Assembly: GCA_029844215.1 (NCBI GenBank)
Contig: CM056726.1
Span: 35,829,001-35,893,000, forward strand
DNA length: 64,000 nt
Direction of reading: 5' to 3'
DNA from: Przewalskia tangutica
Lineage: Eukaryota; Streptophyta; Magnoliopsida; Solanales; Solanaceae
This document shows positions 1-12,146 of this stretch, one piece after another; positions within the stretch are counted from its first letter, which is position 1; each line of letters begins with the position of its first letter. Under the pieces are notes generated by a model. That model was not told the DNA's origin and did not search any database. It was given only the letters and a program-made list of their open reading frames with translations. The translations under genes were made by a program, and so were the position numbers.

Positions 1-1399
1 TTCGTTTATTGTTTCATTTATGTTATATGTTTCACTAAGTGATTAAAATATTGTTTTGAATCATTATTTAGCCAAGTGATTATTATACCAACATATTAGA
101 ATTTGACAGAGATAGCAGATGATTGAAGAGGAAAGAGATTGTATTTAATACAATATCTCATAATATTATGACAATTTTAAGTTGGCCAGCTTGTTCCGGA
201 GGCTACACAAATTTAGAAGAGATGGATACACCTAACAGTTGTGAGGAGTGATAAAGAAAATCTTGTAGCACCAGCATTTCACTTTCTTTCTGTTCAATCT
301 CATTACGTTCTGAGATAGACAGTAGTATTAAAGTAATAAGTTGGGACGTGGTCGTCTTGGCTTAGACACCAGATTGCTCGTGCCCGCCCATTTTTTTCAT
401 GTCCTAACAGAATGGATTTTTTAGTTTTGTTGTGCCTTGACTAGATAGGAAGGACTACAACACAAAATGTACTTCTAATAAAAAAACCCACAGATACTAT
501 ATGTATATGTATTAGAAGAAATCATGTAACGAAAGGGATTCTTATTTGTAAAAATGGTACTTTGAGCTTTGAGCGAGCATGAGAGGTTAACCACACCTTT
601 TTATCTTTTGAATTGTTCTGTCGGACCAGTCACTCAAGATCTTGGTCTTTATCCACCTGAAACTAGTAGACTTTAAATTGATTCGCAATAGATACAATGA
701 ACCAATTAATATCTTGTTGTCACAACTGCAGTGTAGGAATCTTCTGCCCATCAATAGAAAGGAAAAAGAAAACCGAAGCAAGTACATTAATGTGAGGTTG
801 GTGGTTTCTAGTGAAGTTGTTAGCTTAATACAGCCGTGTTCCAACTTTTTAAACAAAATCCAATTTTTATATCTTTTGACTTCAAACTAATACTACTTAT
901 TTTGATCCCCACTTTGAGCTACTAATACCAAATACTACCTTATATCTTAAGTGCTAATAGACAGAAAACAGAAAAAAAAAAAAAAGGAAGTAGCCTAACA
1001 GATTAATTTAACAAGAATATGCAAAGGTTATCAGCTTGTATATATGGCAACTACCGTAGCAGGTGTTACTAACTATTATATGGCAACTTGGACCTTCCAT
1101 GCACCATTATGAAGATAGCTATTTCTCCAGCAACAGGTGAGGTTTTTTTAAGAAGAATATTTATGTATGTGTCTAAAAGTGAGAGGTCAGTCAGTATGAT
1201 CATGACACATTAACCTCATTGAACGAATTTGGCAGTCTATAATGAATCTATTTCCTTATGTAACAAAAAAGATGGAGAATGACAAACTAACACAAATTAG
1301 ATATAGCAATGTGCCTATATATTCTCTCTGATCCATTTGGACTTAAATGTGTGTAGAAACTCGAACAAAGAAAGTGGCCTCTTTCTAAGTACTAATTAA
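1..1399. other. AT-rich 5' flank of the peroxidase pseudogene
   Basis: No coding region recognised; the short open frames here have no family signature. It holds a run of 14 A (972-985) and a TATA-like stretch near 1314-1321, about 80 bp before the old peroxidase start, which could be the former core promoter. That reading is inference. Confidence 0.6.
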
Positions 1400-2795
1400 A
1401 TGGCTAAATGTGGTGATTTGGGTAATTTTCTAGTTTGTGTATTCTACTAGGAATAGTGGGTTCTAGCCATGCTCAGTTACAGCTCAAGTTCTATGCCAAG
1501 AGCTGTCCACAAGCAGAAAAGACAATTGAAGATTATGTGCAAAAGCAAATCCCAAATGCTCCATCTCTTGCAGCTGCCATGCTGAGGCTGCAGTTCCACA
1601 ACTGCTTTGTCAGGGTATGTGTATATCACATCTCATATGAAGAGTGTTTCTTGAAAAAATGTACTTTTCTGATTTTCTTTATTGGAGTTTTACAGGGTTG
1701 TGATGGTTCTGTACTCCTGAATTTCACTTCGAGCACAAAAACCAGACTGAAAAAAGTGGCTGTTCCTAATCAAACGCTGAGAGGCTTCTCATTCATTGAT
1801 GGTGTGAAGAAAGCAGTTGAAGCTGAATGTCCTGGCATTGCCTCTTGTGCAGATATTGTTGCTTTAGTTGCTAGAGACTCTGTTGTGGTCACAGTAAGTA
1901 TAAAGTTGAACCAACATGTAAACTGGTATCCAACTTGTGGACCATATTTGCCTAGCATACCCTTATCAGACCAATAAAATGAACTGAGGACTGAAGTTAT
2001 AGTTAAAGCCGCGAATAGAAAATCGAGATAACTAGATATTGTACATATGAAAGGGTTAGGCTAAAAGGAAATATGTTCTTAATCTCTGTCTCCCTTTTCC
2101 TTCAGGGAGGGCCTATCTGGAATGTTCCAACTGGTAGAAGAGATGGAAAAATATCAAACGCCTCTGATGCCTAGGCAAACATCCCTCCTCCAACTAGTAA
2201 CTTTTCCAGTCTCTAGACATCTTTTGCCAGCAAGGGTCTTGACCTAAAGGACTTGATCCTATTGTCTGGTAGGTTTAAATTAGTACATTCATTCTGATTT
2301 CAGCTTATGTTATATTGAAACTTTCCTTACATTTAGATCTAAAAAAACAAATATCATTACTACTATGAACAATTTTCTATCAGGTGCACATACCATTGGA
2401 GTCTCACTGCGCGTCATTTTCATCACGTTTATACAATCTTTCCGGAGTTTGGGGCAAACAAGATTCATCTCTAGACAGCGAATATGCAGCTAATCTTAAG
2501 ATGAAGAAATGCAAACCAGTCAATGACAATACGACAACTGTTGAAATGGATCCTGGTAGTGCCAGTAAATTTGATCTTAGCTACTTTAAGCTTGTGCTCA
2601 AGAGAAAAGGACTATTCCAATCTGATGCAGCCTTGACAACAAGTGCGACAACAAAGTCATACATCAACCAGCTAGTACAAGGATCACTCAAGCAATTTAA
2701 TGCTGAATTTGATCTAGCCATGGAGAAAATGGGCAGGATTGAAGCCAAACCGGCTCTGCTGGTGAAATTAGGAAGCATTGTGCAGTTGTGAATAG
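1400..2795 (+). pseudogene. Class III secretory peroxidase, four-exon pseudogene
   Basis: Secreted plant haem peroxidases oxidise phenolics in the cell wall using H2O2. Four exons with GT-AG introns are visible: about 1400-1614, 1696-1893, 2106-2268 and 2384-2795, the usual four-exon layout. Recognisable parts are the signal peptide ending near SSHAQLQ, the distal haem region (LRLQFHNCFV), GCDGSVLL, SCADIVALVARDS, NVPTGRRDG, GAHTIG with the proximal His (2389-2391), and the C-terminal block FDLSYFKLVLKRKGLFQSD. Damage: a frameshift inside the signal peptide (the 1400 ATG frame stops after 16 codons), two stop codons in exon 3 (near 2173 and 2214), a 2-bp loss in exon 4 just after GAHTIG, and a 1-bp loss near the C-terminus. 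The distal motif also reads HN where HD is normal, with Q for the preceding conserved His. The family is clear; the gene is not functional as given. Sequencing error could explain an indel but hardly all five lesions. Confidence 0.92.
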
Positions 2796-2944
2796 TTCAG
2801 TCTTTGCCCTTTGTTCGCAACTTCCAAATATTTTGCGTTTGTGTTTGTGCGTATATTTGATGTGCATGATTTGGGTAACATGTATCTTATTTTTTTATAG
2901 TGTACTTATTCTGTTTTATTCTTGTATATAGATGGTTTTCTTGA

Positions 2945-2950
2945 AATAAA
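2945..2950 (+). terminator. AATAAA poly(A) signal of the peroxidase pseudogene
   Basis: A perfect AATAAA lies about 150 bp after the end of the last peroxidase exon, in a T-rich 3' flank. The position suits a plant polyadenylation signal. Confidence 0.5.
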
Positions 2951-3379
2951 ACTGAGATTCTAGGAGCTTTTTTATGTAGAAGTTGGAAATGCAGAATCTT
3001 TCCTAGAAGTGGTTCTGTTTTGCCTTTCCAACCTCTCTTTTTCACCACTGGTACTTCTCGGGTGATTGGTGTTGTTCTGGTAAATGATCCAAATAGATGA
3101 GAGACACAATAACTTTGAGATCAAGCCAGTCATCCTGAGCATGGTCCAGAATACAGTACAATTTGAAATTTGCCATCCAAAATCCCAGCATGTATTGCAA
3201 ACTTTACGGGTGTGTGCCACTTTCAAATACAATGGTGTTATTCTTGTGATGTCATTAGATCGAGGCTCTTTCCGTTCTCACGGATAGAGCCAAAGCTGGT
3301 TGAACTCATCGCTGCCAACTCGTCGCTACAGCGGGACTGTAGAAGTTTCTAACAAAGTTTTTCCCTCCTTCCAAAGAAA
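2951..3379. other. Unassigned spacer between peroxidase and Athila-like fragment
   Basis: Short overlapping open frames occur on both strands but none shows a recognisable domain. No LTR terminus or target duplication was found that would mark where the following Ty3 fragment begins. Confidence 0.4.
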
Positions 3380-4394
3380 CAAAGTTAAGGGGAGAGCTGA
3401 ACAATTTTTATCAGGTGGATGGTGAGTCGCTCTATGATGCATGAGAACGATTTAAGGACTTGCAAAGGAAATACCCACATCATGGCATTGAGAAGTGGAT
3501 GTTAGTCCACATTTTTTATAATGAACTGAGTGGTACTACTGCACGTCATTGATCTTTGCGGCGAGGTGCTTTCATGAGAAAGAGTGTCAATGAGGCACAT
3601 GAGTTACTGGAAGACATGACTGCCAACAATCATCAAGGGGTGGATGGCAGTCGATGCAATGAGAAGACTATGGGCATCATGAAATAGATGCCATCATCGC
3701 CTTGAATGCCGCGGTGGCCGCCCGAACCGCAGCGCGAGAACACCATGTCGTGAATGCAATCCGGATGCTGAATTGTGAGATTTGTGGTGGACCGCATTCC
3801 TTTGTGAGATGCACGCGGTGGACCCTAATAATGTGCGATGGAGCGATGCAGCGGTTAGGAACTTTCGGAGGCCTTAAAATTCCAACACGCATACAATCCG
3901 TGGTGGAGAAATCACCACTAATTTTTCGTGGAGGAACGACCCGACCACATCGGAAACATATCAAGGTGGTTACGTAACCGGCGGCGTAATCGGATACCTC
4001 ATCCCAAGGTATAGACCACTTACACAACAGAGAAGCCCGATAAAGCGAAAGTTGCATTGCTACACTCGCGATTCGAAGAATCGGTTCATATCTGAAACCA
4101 GTCCGCTCTCGGGAACACAGCGCAGTTGGACAAGCGGCAAACATGGAAACCAACAGACGCGGGCACTCTCCCAAGCAATACAGAGGTAAATCTGAGAGCA
4201 ATGTCGCGGTGTTGTTGAGAGTGAAGCGATTGGAGCGAGTTGCTCCCGACCCGATGGTTCGTGAGAAAGAGGTTGAGAGAAGCGGTTGAGGTAGAGAAGG
4301 AGGGGTCACTAGGACCGCCTACGATTGAAAGATCCATCATCACCTTTGAGGATACGTTGATATAACCCACCCTCGGAGGTTACAAAGAAGGCAA
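3380..4394 (+). pseudogene. Athila-like Ty3 gag remnant
   Basis: Translating across stops and shifts gives the plant Ty3 capsid signature: a TKLRGEL..F block, GESLYDA, ERFKDLQRKYPHHGI, FYNELSGTT and a GAFM.KS..EAHELLEDM motif (about 3383-3640). A CEICGGPHSFVRC zinc-knuckle-like stretch follows (about 3770-3812), then a degenerate linker. Gag normally packages element RNA in the cytoplasm. At least two in-frame stops (for example TGA after GESLYDA) and several shifts break it. It runs directly into the protease fragment on the same strand, so both belong to one truncated element with no LTR left. Confidence 0.8.
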
Positions 4395-4990
4395 TTGAAG
4401 CGATTCTTCAAATTCTTGGAGGTGTTTAAGAAGTTGCACATAAATATCCCCTTCATTGAGGCGCTAGAACAGATGCCCGCATACTTCAAATTCATGAAGG
4501 AGATACTTGGAAAAAAGAGGAGGCTAGCGAATTATGAGACGGTATCATTGACAGAGGAGTGCAGTGCCATCCTGCAAAATAAACTGCCTCCTAAGCTGAA
4601 AGATCCAGGAAGCTTCACCTTTTCCTGCCCTATTGGCAAGGTAACATGCAACAGGGCCCTGTGTGACTTAGGGGCTAGTATCAATCTCATGCCTCTGTCT
4701 GTATTCAAGAGATTGGGAGAATGCAAGTCAACCACACTCAATTTGCAGTTGGTTGACCGAACCGTAGTGCACCCCAGAGGCATAATAGAAGATGTGCTTG
4801 TCAAGGTGGGAGTTAACTTCCTGCGAACTTCCAATTACGGACATGAAGGAAGATGATGAGATACCCATCATTTTGGGAGACCGCCGCTGCAACGGGAAGA
4901 GCTTTAATTGATGTAGAAGGAAGAACTGATATTGAGGGTCCAGGAGGAAGAGATGGTCTTCAAGGTGTTCAAATCCACTATCGAATCTCG
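4395..4990 (+). pseudogene. Athila-like Ty3 aspartic protease remnant
   Basis: The translation carries IPFIEALEQMPAYFKFMKEIL, LTEECSAILQNKLPPKLKDPGSF and the protease core ALCDLGASINLMPLSVF, with catalytic Asp in CDLGAS, then a GIIEDVLVKV block. The frame breaks near 4850 and the following GRPFLATGRALIDV-like block is in another frame. The same region in the second Athila-like element (34450-34944, minus strand) is closely similar. Retroviral-type protease matures Gag-Pol. Homology ends near 4990 where leader sequence of a different, minus-strand element begins. Confidence 0.85.
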
Positions 4991-5492
4991 GGCGTGCAAG
5001 TGCTTCGCGATGCCACGGTGACCGACAACAATTCGGCTCTGAGTTTGTCCTCCGCCCTTGCCACGATCTGGCTAATAATCGGGCCGTCTCGCAGCCCATA
5101 TCCTCTGCTCGGGTTGTGTGGCTGGAGGCTCAATCTGCGCGTTCTCGATGGCCGCCGCTGCTCGAACTCTTTGGGGTTGGCGGCGTCGTGGAACTCGCCG
5201 TCCAAACATCACCTCGGTAAAGGCGGGCATGTGCCCTCGTAACCTCTGCGTCTACTAGCGGCTCACCGCTTGCCTTGCCGCCACGGCGCGGTTGCCTTGC
5301 GTGGGCATAAGCGATACATAAAAATATGTCGGAGGAAGTTGACTATAACGGCTACATTGCGCGATCTTAGAGTGAAAGAATGAAACCAATCCTAAATATC
5401 CTGTAGCCTCACGATTATAGATGTAGTGCGCGACACCGATAATCAAGACTACTTACTAGATACGGCGTGTAGACACTTTCCGAGGATTAAGC

Positions 5493-5503
5493 GCTCGATA
5501 CCA
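5493..5503 (-). other. Primer binding site, initiator Met-tRNA type (1-base variant)
   Basis: The minus-strand read is TGGTATCGAGC, four bases inside the LTR end. It differs by a missing base from TGGTATCAGAGC, the usual complement of plant initiator Met-tRNA. The complete version is in the sister element at 14443-14454. Confidence 0.7.
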
Positions 5504-5507
5504 CTTT

Positions 5508-8270
5508 TGTCACGACCACCTCGGGCGTGGCGGTGCCTTACCGGGCACCGCGTGATACAACATCGAGAGAAAACCAGTGATAAACTCATAAACAAGAAAC
5601 CATATAAAATATGAAACGCTAACCCAAAATGGCTACCTTTCCGTAAATATAAATATAACAAAAAGCGACGATTCATCCTTTACAACCCAATTTATAACAG
5701 ACTACAGCCTCTAAGAGTTTGTAACAACTATGGCCAGACAGGGCCGTCATACCCTGAATGTACATAATATCTACAACATCGGGAGAACTGTACCAAAAGT
5801 CAAGCCTCGAGAAATGGAGCTTGACACGATCAAAGATCCTAAGAATGAGGATCCACCACCGCTACCCTGCGCGACATGACGCGGCCAGGAAGGGTCGATT
5901 ACCTGATATGTACCAAGTATGTAAAACTGGAAAATACTGTAATAATATCATAAGTCTAAATAAAGCTGGGGATATGGATGATAATCAAATTACAGTGCAC
6001 TGTGCCTTACTAACAATGAGAGTAACAAGTATTTACTTTACTGCATAAAAATAGGAGGCTCATGATCAAAACAGGGTCACCCGCCCGTAGTATCATTAAG
6101 CAATCCTACTCGCAGGACTATTTCACCGCGTAGGTCCTGTGGACCGCGTGAGATCATCGCCTCGCGTGGGACTATTTCACCGCATGGGCGGTGGGCCATG
6201 AGTACAAACGCGCACTCGCGTCATGGGTAGCAAATCCATGGGATAAGTAGTAACCAGAGTCTACCAGTAATAATATATATAACTAACAATGGCTATCATA
6301 CATAACATAAGAGCTACTGAACATCATAACATAAGCAAGTTAAGAAATCCCCTAACTTCTTAATAACATTATTAATATATCCTCTCATTTTAGTTTACTT
6401 AAGGCACTAACATGTCATTTAAGAGAAAATCCGGGAATTCAAACCAAGTACCACGTACTGCTAACCTTTTGAGAATGACTCCTTTTTATATAAAACTTCT
6501 AAGATACTAATAACCATAGTATCAAGTTACGACTATTTTTCAAGACAAGTCACATTTCCTTTTAGAAATATAGTAGGCTTCTAAATCAAGTGACTTCATT
6601 TCTTTTAAAACCTTAGGCAATTGATGCCTTAAAATCAATTTGTCTTTCATAAATTCAAATCATTTATCCGTACTTATTTTACTTAGAGTAAATCTTTCTT
6701 TTGTTAACCTTCCATAAAACTAATATAACCAACTTCCCATAAAGTCGTTATATTAACTTTATACCTTAGTCAAATACATTTCCCTATATCCAAGGGACTT
6801 ATACTTTTAAAACGAAACAAGTATCATATACTTAAAACACTTCAAGTCCCTTAACTTTGAAAATTTAAGACATCCTTAATACTTTTAAAGAAGTGAGTTA
6901 ATCCCCTTACTCACCCAACTTGGCCATTCTTAAAACAAGTAAGTGATATCAAAGTCTTGTACGTCTACCGTATTACATAAGTGCAACTATTCATGCTCAA
7001 GAGATAGGAAAGTTCCACATACCTCTTCGGGTCAATCCACTCGCAAGTCCAATATACCGCACGTAGTAAGTTTAACCTATAATGACAATAATACGTCCAT
7101 TAGCCTCTATCTTCAACGTAGAACATTCTAATTGAAAAGTCTCTTATTCCTACGGAAAATTGGACAACACTTCCTTTGTTTCTACATACTTTGCCACTCT
7201 TTTCAAGGCCGAATTCAATAACCAAACACGTCACCTTTAAGGCTCAACAATGCAGTTAACAAAATAGGGGATTACACGCCTACTAGACGTGTAAAATTCC
7301 GCCCCCCAATTGATATCAAACTAGTACAAACTACAAGGTCCAATTCGGCAACTTTGAGGTATAACAACATAAATTCTTATCCAATTCCTTTTTAATCCAA
7401 ATTCTTATCCAATTCCTACATGCAATATATCTAAAGGCAATATTGACAACTACAAGTCCTTTCTTCCATACATGCAACACAATTTTTCTTAAAGAAATGA
7501 ACGAATTGTTACCTTGGAGTTTTACCCAAATTAGTCCAACAAATTGCACTTGCCTTCCTTCCACAATCACCTCCACAAACCTCCTACAATCTTGTCAACA
7601 TGTTTCCTTCTTGCCACCTTTTTCTGAAATTTCTCTAGGCTTTGGTTTCTTCTTGAATTTCTAGAGAGAAGGGAGAGGAATTTTAGAGAGAAGGAAGAGA
7701 GATTTTTAGAGAGAGGAAGGTTTTTGGAAGAATGACCAAGTCTTCAAGACTTGGTCAATTAAATAGCATTTCCAGTAACTCAGATGGGAGGGACACTTGT
7801 CACCCTACCATGACCTTTTAAAAAGAAAATATCTGATTTTTCCCAGTTTCAAAAATCCGCCTCGGCCTGCGGCGCCGCGACATGAAACCTCAGAAATTTT
7901 CAGCCTTACAGCGCGTGACCGCGATTCAGCTGCGTGCTGCAGAGAATTCTCAGCATAACCGGCGCCGCGACGCTGTGGCCCCTGACCGAAGTTGCTTTTC
8001 TGCTCGACTGCGCGCTGAACTTGTAACCTCCATAACTTTCTACTCTGATATCCTATCGACGAACGGTTTGTTGCGTTGGGTACTAGACTCAACGAATTGC
8101 ATACTAGTCCTTTGAACCACATACAAACTCCCAATGTAACGGGACATAAACCGCCTCAAAGTTGACTAAAAACCCGTCCGAAACATTCCGTCAACCCATA
8201 ATTCTAAAATTTAAGTCTCAATTCCTTTCGTACGTTCTCAAAAGCATGACCTGAACTACGGGGTGTAACA
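5508..8270 (-). repeat. 5' LTR of the truncated gag-only element
   Basis: On the minus strand it runs from TGTTACACCCCGTAGTTCAG (8270 leftward) to the GTCGTGACA end (5508), the same termini as the LTRs at 9071, 14459, 38808, 44416 and 48883. It shares with them the series of short T-rich motifs built on AAGTYACTT-like words and the block around a 24-26 bp sequence resembling ACGTCTACCGTA. It also contains a GC-rich cassette (7861-7990) that the 9071 and 14459 LTRs lack. Confidence 0.85.
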
Positions 8271-9070
8271 TTCCTGAAGATTTCTCGAAATCGGTAGCGC
8301 GCTTCCTCCAGGGCCGCGGCTCGACAGCAGGCAGGGACATGAGTTGTTCGAGGATGAGGGGAGAGATGGCAGTCTCGTCAAGAAATGAGTAGTCCGGTTT
8401 TTGGAATTTTAGGAAGATTCAAAAACGGGAATGTGGTCTCATCGAATGTGACGTAACGAGATATGTGGATTTGATGAGTCGGCAAATCATAGCATAGATA
8501 GCCCCTTTGGTTTGGCGGGAATCCTAGGAAGACACAATGAGTAGACCTAGGAGCAAGCTTGTGAGGGGCGGTAGAACTGAGGTTGGGATAGCACAAACAA
8601 CCGAAAATCCGTATATTGATCATAGGAGGGGACTCTATGGTAGAGAATTTCGGTAGGGGTCATATTGTGAAGAGTGCTAGTAGGGAGAATATTTAGAATG
8701 TATTCTGACATTTTAGCAGCATATACCCAGAAGGAAGGAGGGAGGTATGAATCAATTGGGTGCGAATCATATTGTTAATGGTACGTATGATTCTTTCAGC
8801 TTTACCGTTTTGTGGTGAGGTGTGAGGGCAGGAGAAGCGAAAAACCATGCCATTATTTGTACAAAACCGGTGAAACATAGAGTTATTGAATTCACGACCA
8901 TTATCGCACTGAAATGATTTGATACTTTTCCAAATTGTGTGTGGATAAACTTGCGAAACTCAAGAAATTTGGCAAACACTTCCGATTTAAATTTAAGAGG
9001 ATATAACCAAACATAGTGTGAAAAATCATCAAGCAACACAAGATAATATTTATGACCGAGAGAACTAGAG
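8271..9070 (-). pseudogene. Copia A integrase, C-terminal part
   Basis: Minus-strand frames encode the integrase core and downstream region of an Ale-like copia: LLDDFSHYVWLYPLKFKSEV near 9039, CSPHTSPQNGKAERIIRTI near 8820 (including the catalytic Glu region), then NIRIFGCLCYPNLSSTAPHKL and LGFPPNQRGYLCYDL (8623-8400). Integrase inserts the DNA copy. The frame is broken by shifts near 8940 and 8700. The N-terminal half of the same integrase lies at 17550-17950, separated by the 8.5-kb insertion at 9071-17549. Everything downstream (reverse transcriptase, RNase H, 3' LTR) is missing beyond 8271. Confidence 0.88.
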
Positions 9071-12000
9071 TGTCACGACCCGACCTCGGGCCCGCGACTG
9101 GTGCCTTACCCCGGGCACCCTAGTGATACAACATCAGAGAAAATCAGCGGAAATAAAAACTTAAACAGGAAACAAGATACATCATAAGAAAATAGGCCAA
9201 CCAAAACGGCCGCCTCGTGTATATATATCAAACCAGCGATAATCCTTACAACCCCGCCACAACAAGATGCTACGGACCTCTAAGAATGTAACAACAACTA
9301 TGACGGGACGGGGCCCGCCATACCCTGAATGTACAAGAACCTACAACTCGTGAAAGCATACCAAAAGATAAGCCTCCGAGAAACGGAGCTTCCCAATACG
9401 TTGAATCAGTGATCCATGGCGAGGATCCACAACCGATGTACCTCTACTGCGGCGTGAACGCGGCCGAAGGAGGTCGATAACAGTACCAAGTATGTGGCGA
9501 AAATCGTAATGAAATCACATTTCATCATTTTATAAAACCATTTTGCGATAAGTAAACAAGATTATGCCAAGTAAGGGACGACATCCCAAAATGATCACTC
9601 ACATAACTATGGGTCTCACGCCCATATCGGTCATGCGTGGAACTCATTCCTTCTTGCCGGCGATACATGATGTAAAACAACACCCATATGTGAACACGAA
9701 CACTAGATCACACTGCGTCATCAAAACCGATCAGGCAAGTAGAATAGCCAACTACCGGTCAAAAGCTAGTCATATCCCATCACGCAATGCGAAGCCAACT
9801 ACCGATCCAAAGCTAGCCACGCAATCGCCGAGGCAAGTATCTTAAGCTAACGTCTGATAGCCTACCGCCTCACAAGATATGGCGAGGCAAGTATCTTAAG
9901 CTATCTACCGAGGCTACGGTGCAGAAAATGACCGAACAAGTATCTAAAGTGTGCACGAACTACACGCATAAATCAAGCGTGATCGCCGTCGCGCGTGAGC
10001 TTCATGGATTAGCGGTCCGTGGACTAACAATCAACCTCACAATGACCGCGTGCCCGATCTCACCTCGGAAGTCATGGCCATGAAACCATCCTGCGGGCGC
10101 GTGCGTGGAACATCCATCGCGTCGGCGTGTCCAAAGGAAATCAATCGGATAATGCCTCCCAGAGTCACGGCGATGCAACAACGGTCGATACTCAAAGTGG
10201 ACGCATACTCGTGGACCACCCAACGTCAGTATGTCTAATCAATCAATTAGATAGCGGCCTCCAGAGTCACGGCGTATCGACAAAACACTTGCACAAAGAA
10301 AGACTATCACAACAAGCATAGGCAAGTTCAACATACATTCATTTTAATCAACAATCCGGGTTTCAAACCCAAAATACTACATACTTTCGTTCTTTCAAAA
10401 AAAGACCTCTTTTTACGTAAAGCCACATGATACTAATACTCGTAGTATTAAAAACACGTTTTCCTTTCAAACCAAATTACTACACCTTCCGAAAATTTTT
10501 ATAAGATTTAAAATCAAGAACTCTATACTTTTAAAACCAAGTGCTTTTCTTTTAAACAACATCAAGTATACTCTTTAAAACCCAATAACTTACTCTTTCC
10601 AAAACAAGTAACCTATACTTAAATCAAGTTACTTCTCCTTTTCCGAAAACAAGTCGTTTATAAGTCAAGTCTCTTATCTTTCAAGATCAAGTCTCTTAAC
10701 TTTCAAAATCAAATCTTTCTTTTATTTTCATAAAGTCGTTATAACTAACTTCCCATAAAGCCATTATAACACTTTATGTTTAAAACAAACAAAACTCATT
10801 TCACACACGTACGTCTACCGTACTATATAGTTCACAATAATCATGCTCAAGAGTATAGGAAGAATCACATACCTTTTTAGCTTAAACCGCAAGCCAAGTC
10901 AAGTATGCCGCGCGTAGAAGATTCACCTATAAAGGCCACAATATATCTATCAATCTCTAGTTCTTTTCGTAGAATATTCTAAATACAAGATTCCTTATTC
11001 TACAGAAAATTCGGCAGCACCTCCCCCCCTGCTATCACATAAATCTCCTCCCCTATCAAGGCCCGCTATCGTGCCAACAACTCCTGCGGATTACACGCCT
11101 AACCGGACGTGTTCAATTCTCTCACAATAATACTACACAAGTCTACTGTAAATGCACCCAATGTAAATCTGATTCAAACCTTTATAATCATTCTTCCAAT
11201 ATAATATACTCTAGTATAACTACTACAACATGTAATATCCAATTACAATAGGGGGGCGTAGATCATTACCTCGATAAGCCCAAAATTATCCAAGTTATAA
11301 GTCGATCCTGAGCAACGTTTAGCTCCAACTCCTTACGCTCCAACCCGCTCCAAGCGACCCTTAGAAGTTTCCAACAACTTCTCTAAATACTTCAACCAAG
11401 CTAGGAATATTTTTCTAGGGTTTCACTTTACTGGTATTGGAATAAAGTAGTATTTAGGCTCTCCTATTGAAATAACTTTGGAATACTACTAGGGATACTA
11501 GGCCAAGGTATTTGGGATTATACAACAATACACCAAGTATTTTCTACACAAGAGGGGACGAAATATGGCTAAAGGGAGGAGTATTCTATGGAAAATCTTG
11601 AGTGTGGATGAAATACTCTTGACCTTAAGGGGTATTTATAGAGGAATTAAGGGCCAAGATCTTATCAAGTGTATGGTCAAGATTGGGCCATGTGTGTGTG
11701 GGTCCCACCACCACATGGCCAACGAATTGCTAGACAGTGGCTTGCCACTTGTTAGCCATTCGGCGAGACAGTGTCAGCCACTGTCCCACCATTTCGGCCA
11801 AGGTGCCACATGGGGTGACACGTGTCGCCCGACTAAATCAAAATATTTCGTCTTCCGAAAATATCCAAAATATCAAAAATCTCAAAAACAAAGCGGGCCC
11901 CACAAAATCGTAAATTTCTCCCGTGGGCCCCACGTGACCATTTCCGAAAATAAAATCTCAATATTCTAAAATAATCCAAGAAGTCCAAATACCAAATCTG

Positions 12001-12146
12001 GGAATCCAATTTCCATTAACGAACTTTTTTCTTCACAAAAACCTAAACTTTTACGTGAAAAAATCACATCTTCTTTCTTTCCAAAATTTCATGCGATTCT
12101 CGCACGCACATTCTCACATATATACCACGGAACTACGGGTATAACA
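9071..12146 (-). repeat. 3' LTR of the gag-only element
   Basis: It is near-identical over its length to 14459-17549, with small indels concentrated in GC-rich stretches. Termini are TG..CA. It includes an internal direct repeat built on GAGGCAAGTATCTTAAGCTA (about 9829 and 9886) and a GGGCCCCACGTGACC block near 11925. Confidence 0.93.

Larger units (their letters stand above)
4995..8270 (-). mobile_element. Truncated gag-only Ty3-like element: 5' LTR plus leader
   Basis: This is the 5' end of an element of the same clade as the complete one at 9071-17549. From right to left it holds a 2.76-kb LTR (8270 to 5508), a primer binding site (5503 to 5493) and about 500 bp of leader and gag start (to about 4995) that matches 14458 to about 13990. 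The rest of gag and the 3' LTR are absent, replaced by the Athila-like protease fragment. Its right edge abuts integrase sequence of the copia at 8271. No target duplication can be tested because the other end is missing. Confidence 0.8.

Noticed and set aside
2972..3232. Minus-strand 86-codon frame as a terminal exon
   Set aside because: No domain, splice or start context supports it.
3677..4309. 210-codon minus-strand frame as a gene
   Set aside because: It lies antisense to recognisable Athila-like gag and has no family signature.
9829..9925. Short direct repeats resembling a CRISPR array
   Set aside because: Only two copies without regular unique spacers, inside an LTR of a plant retrotransposon.
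11565..11969. 134-codon plus-strand frame in an LTR as a gene
   Set aside because: A similar frame at 17005-17367 differs by indels that break the reading, so there is no coding constraint; it is LTR DNA.
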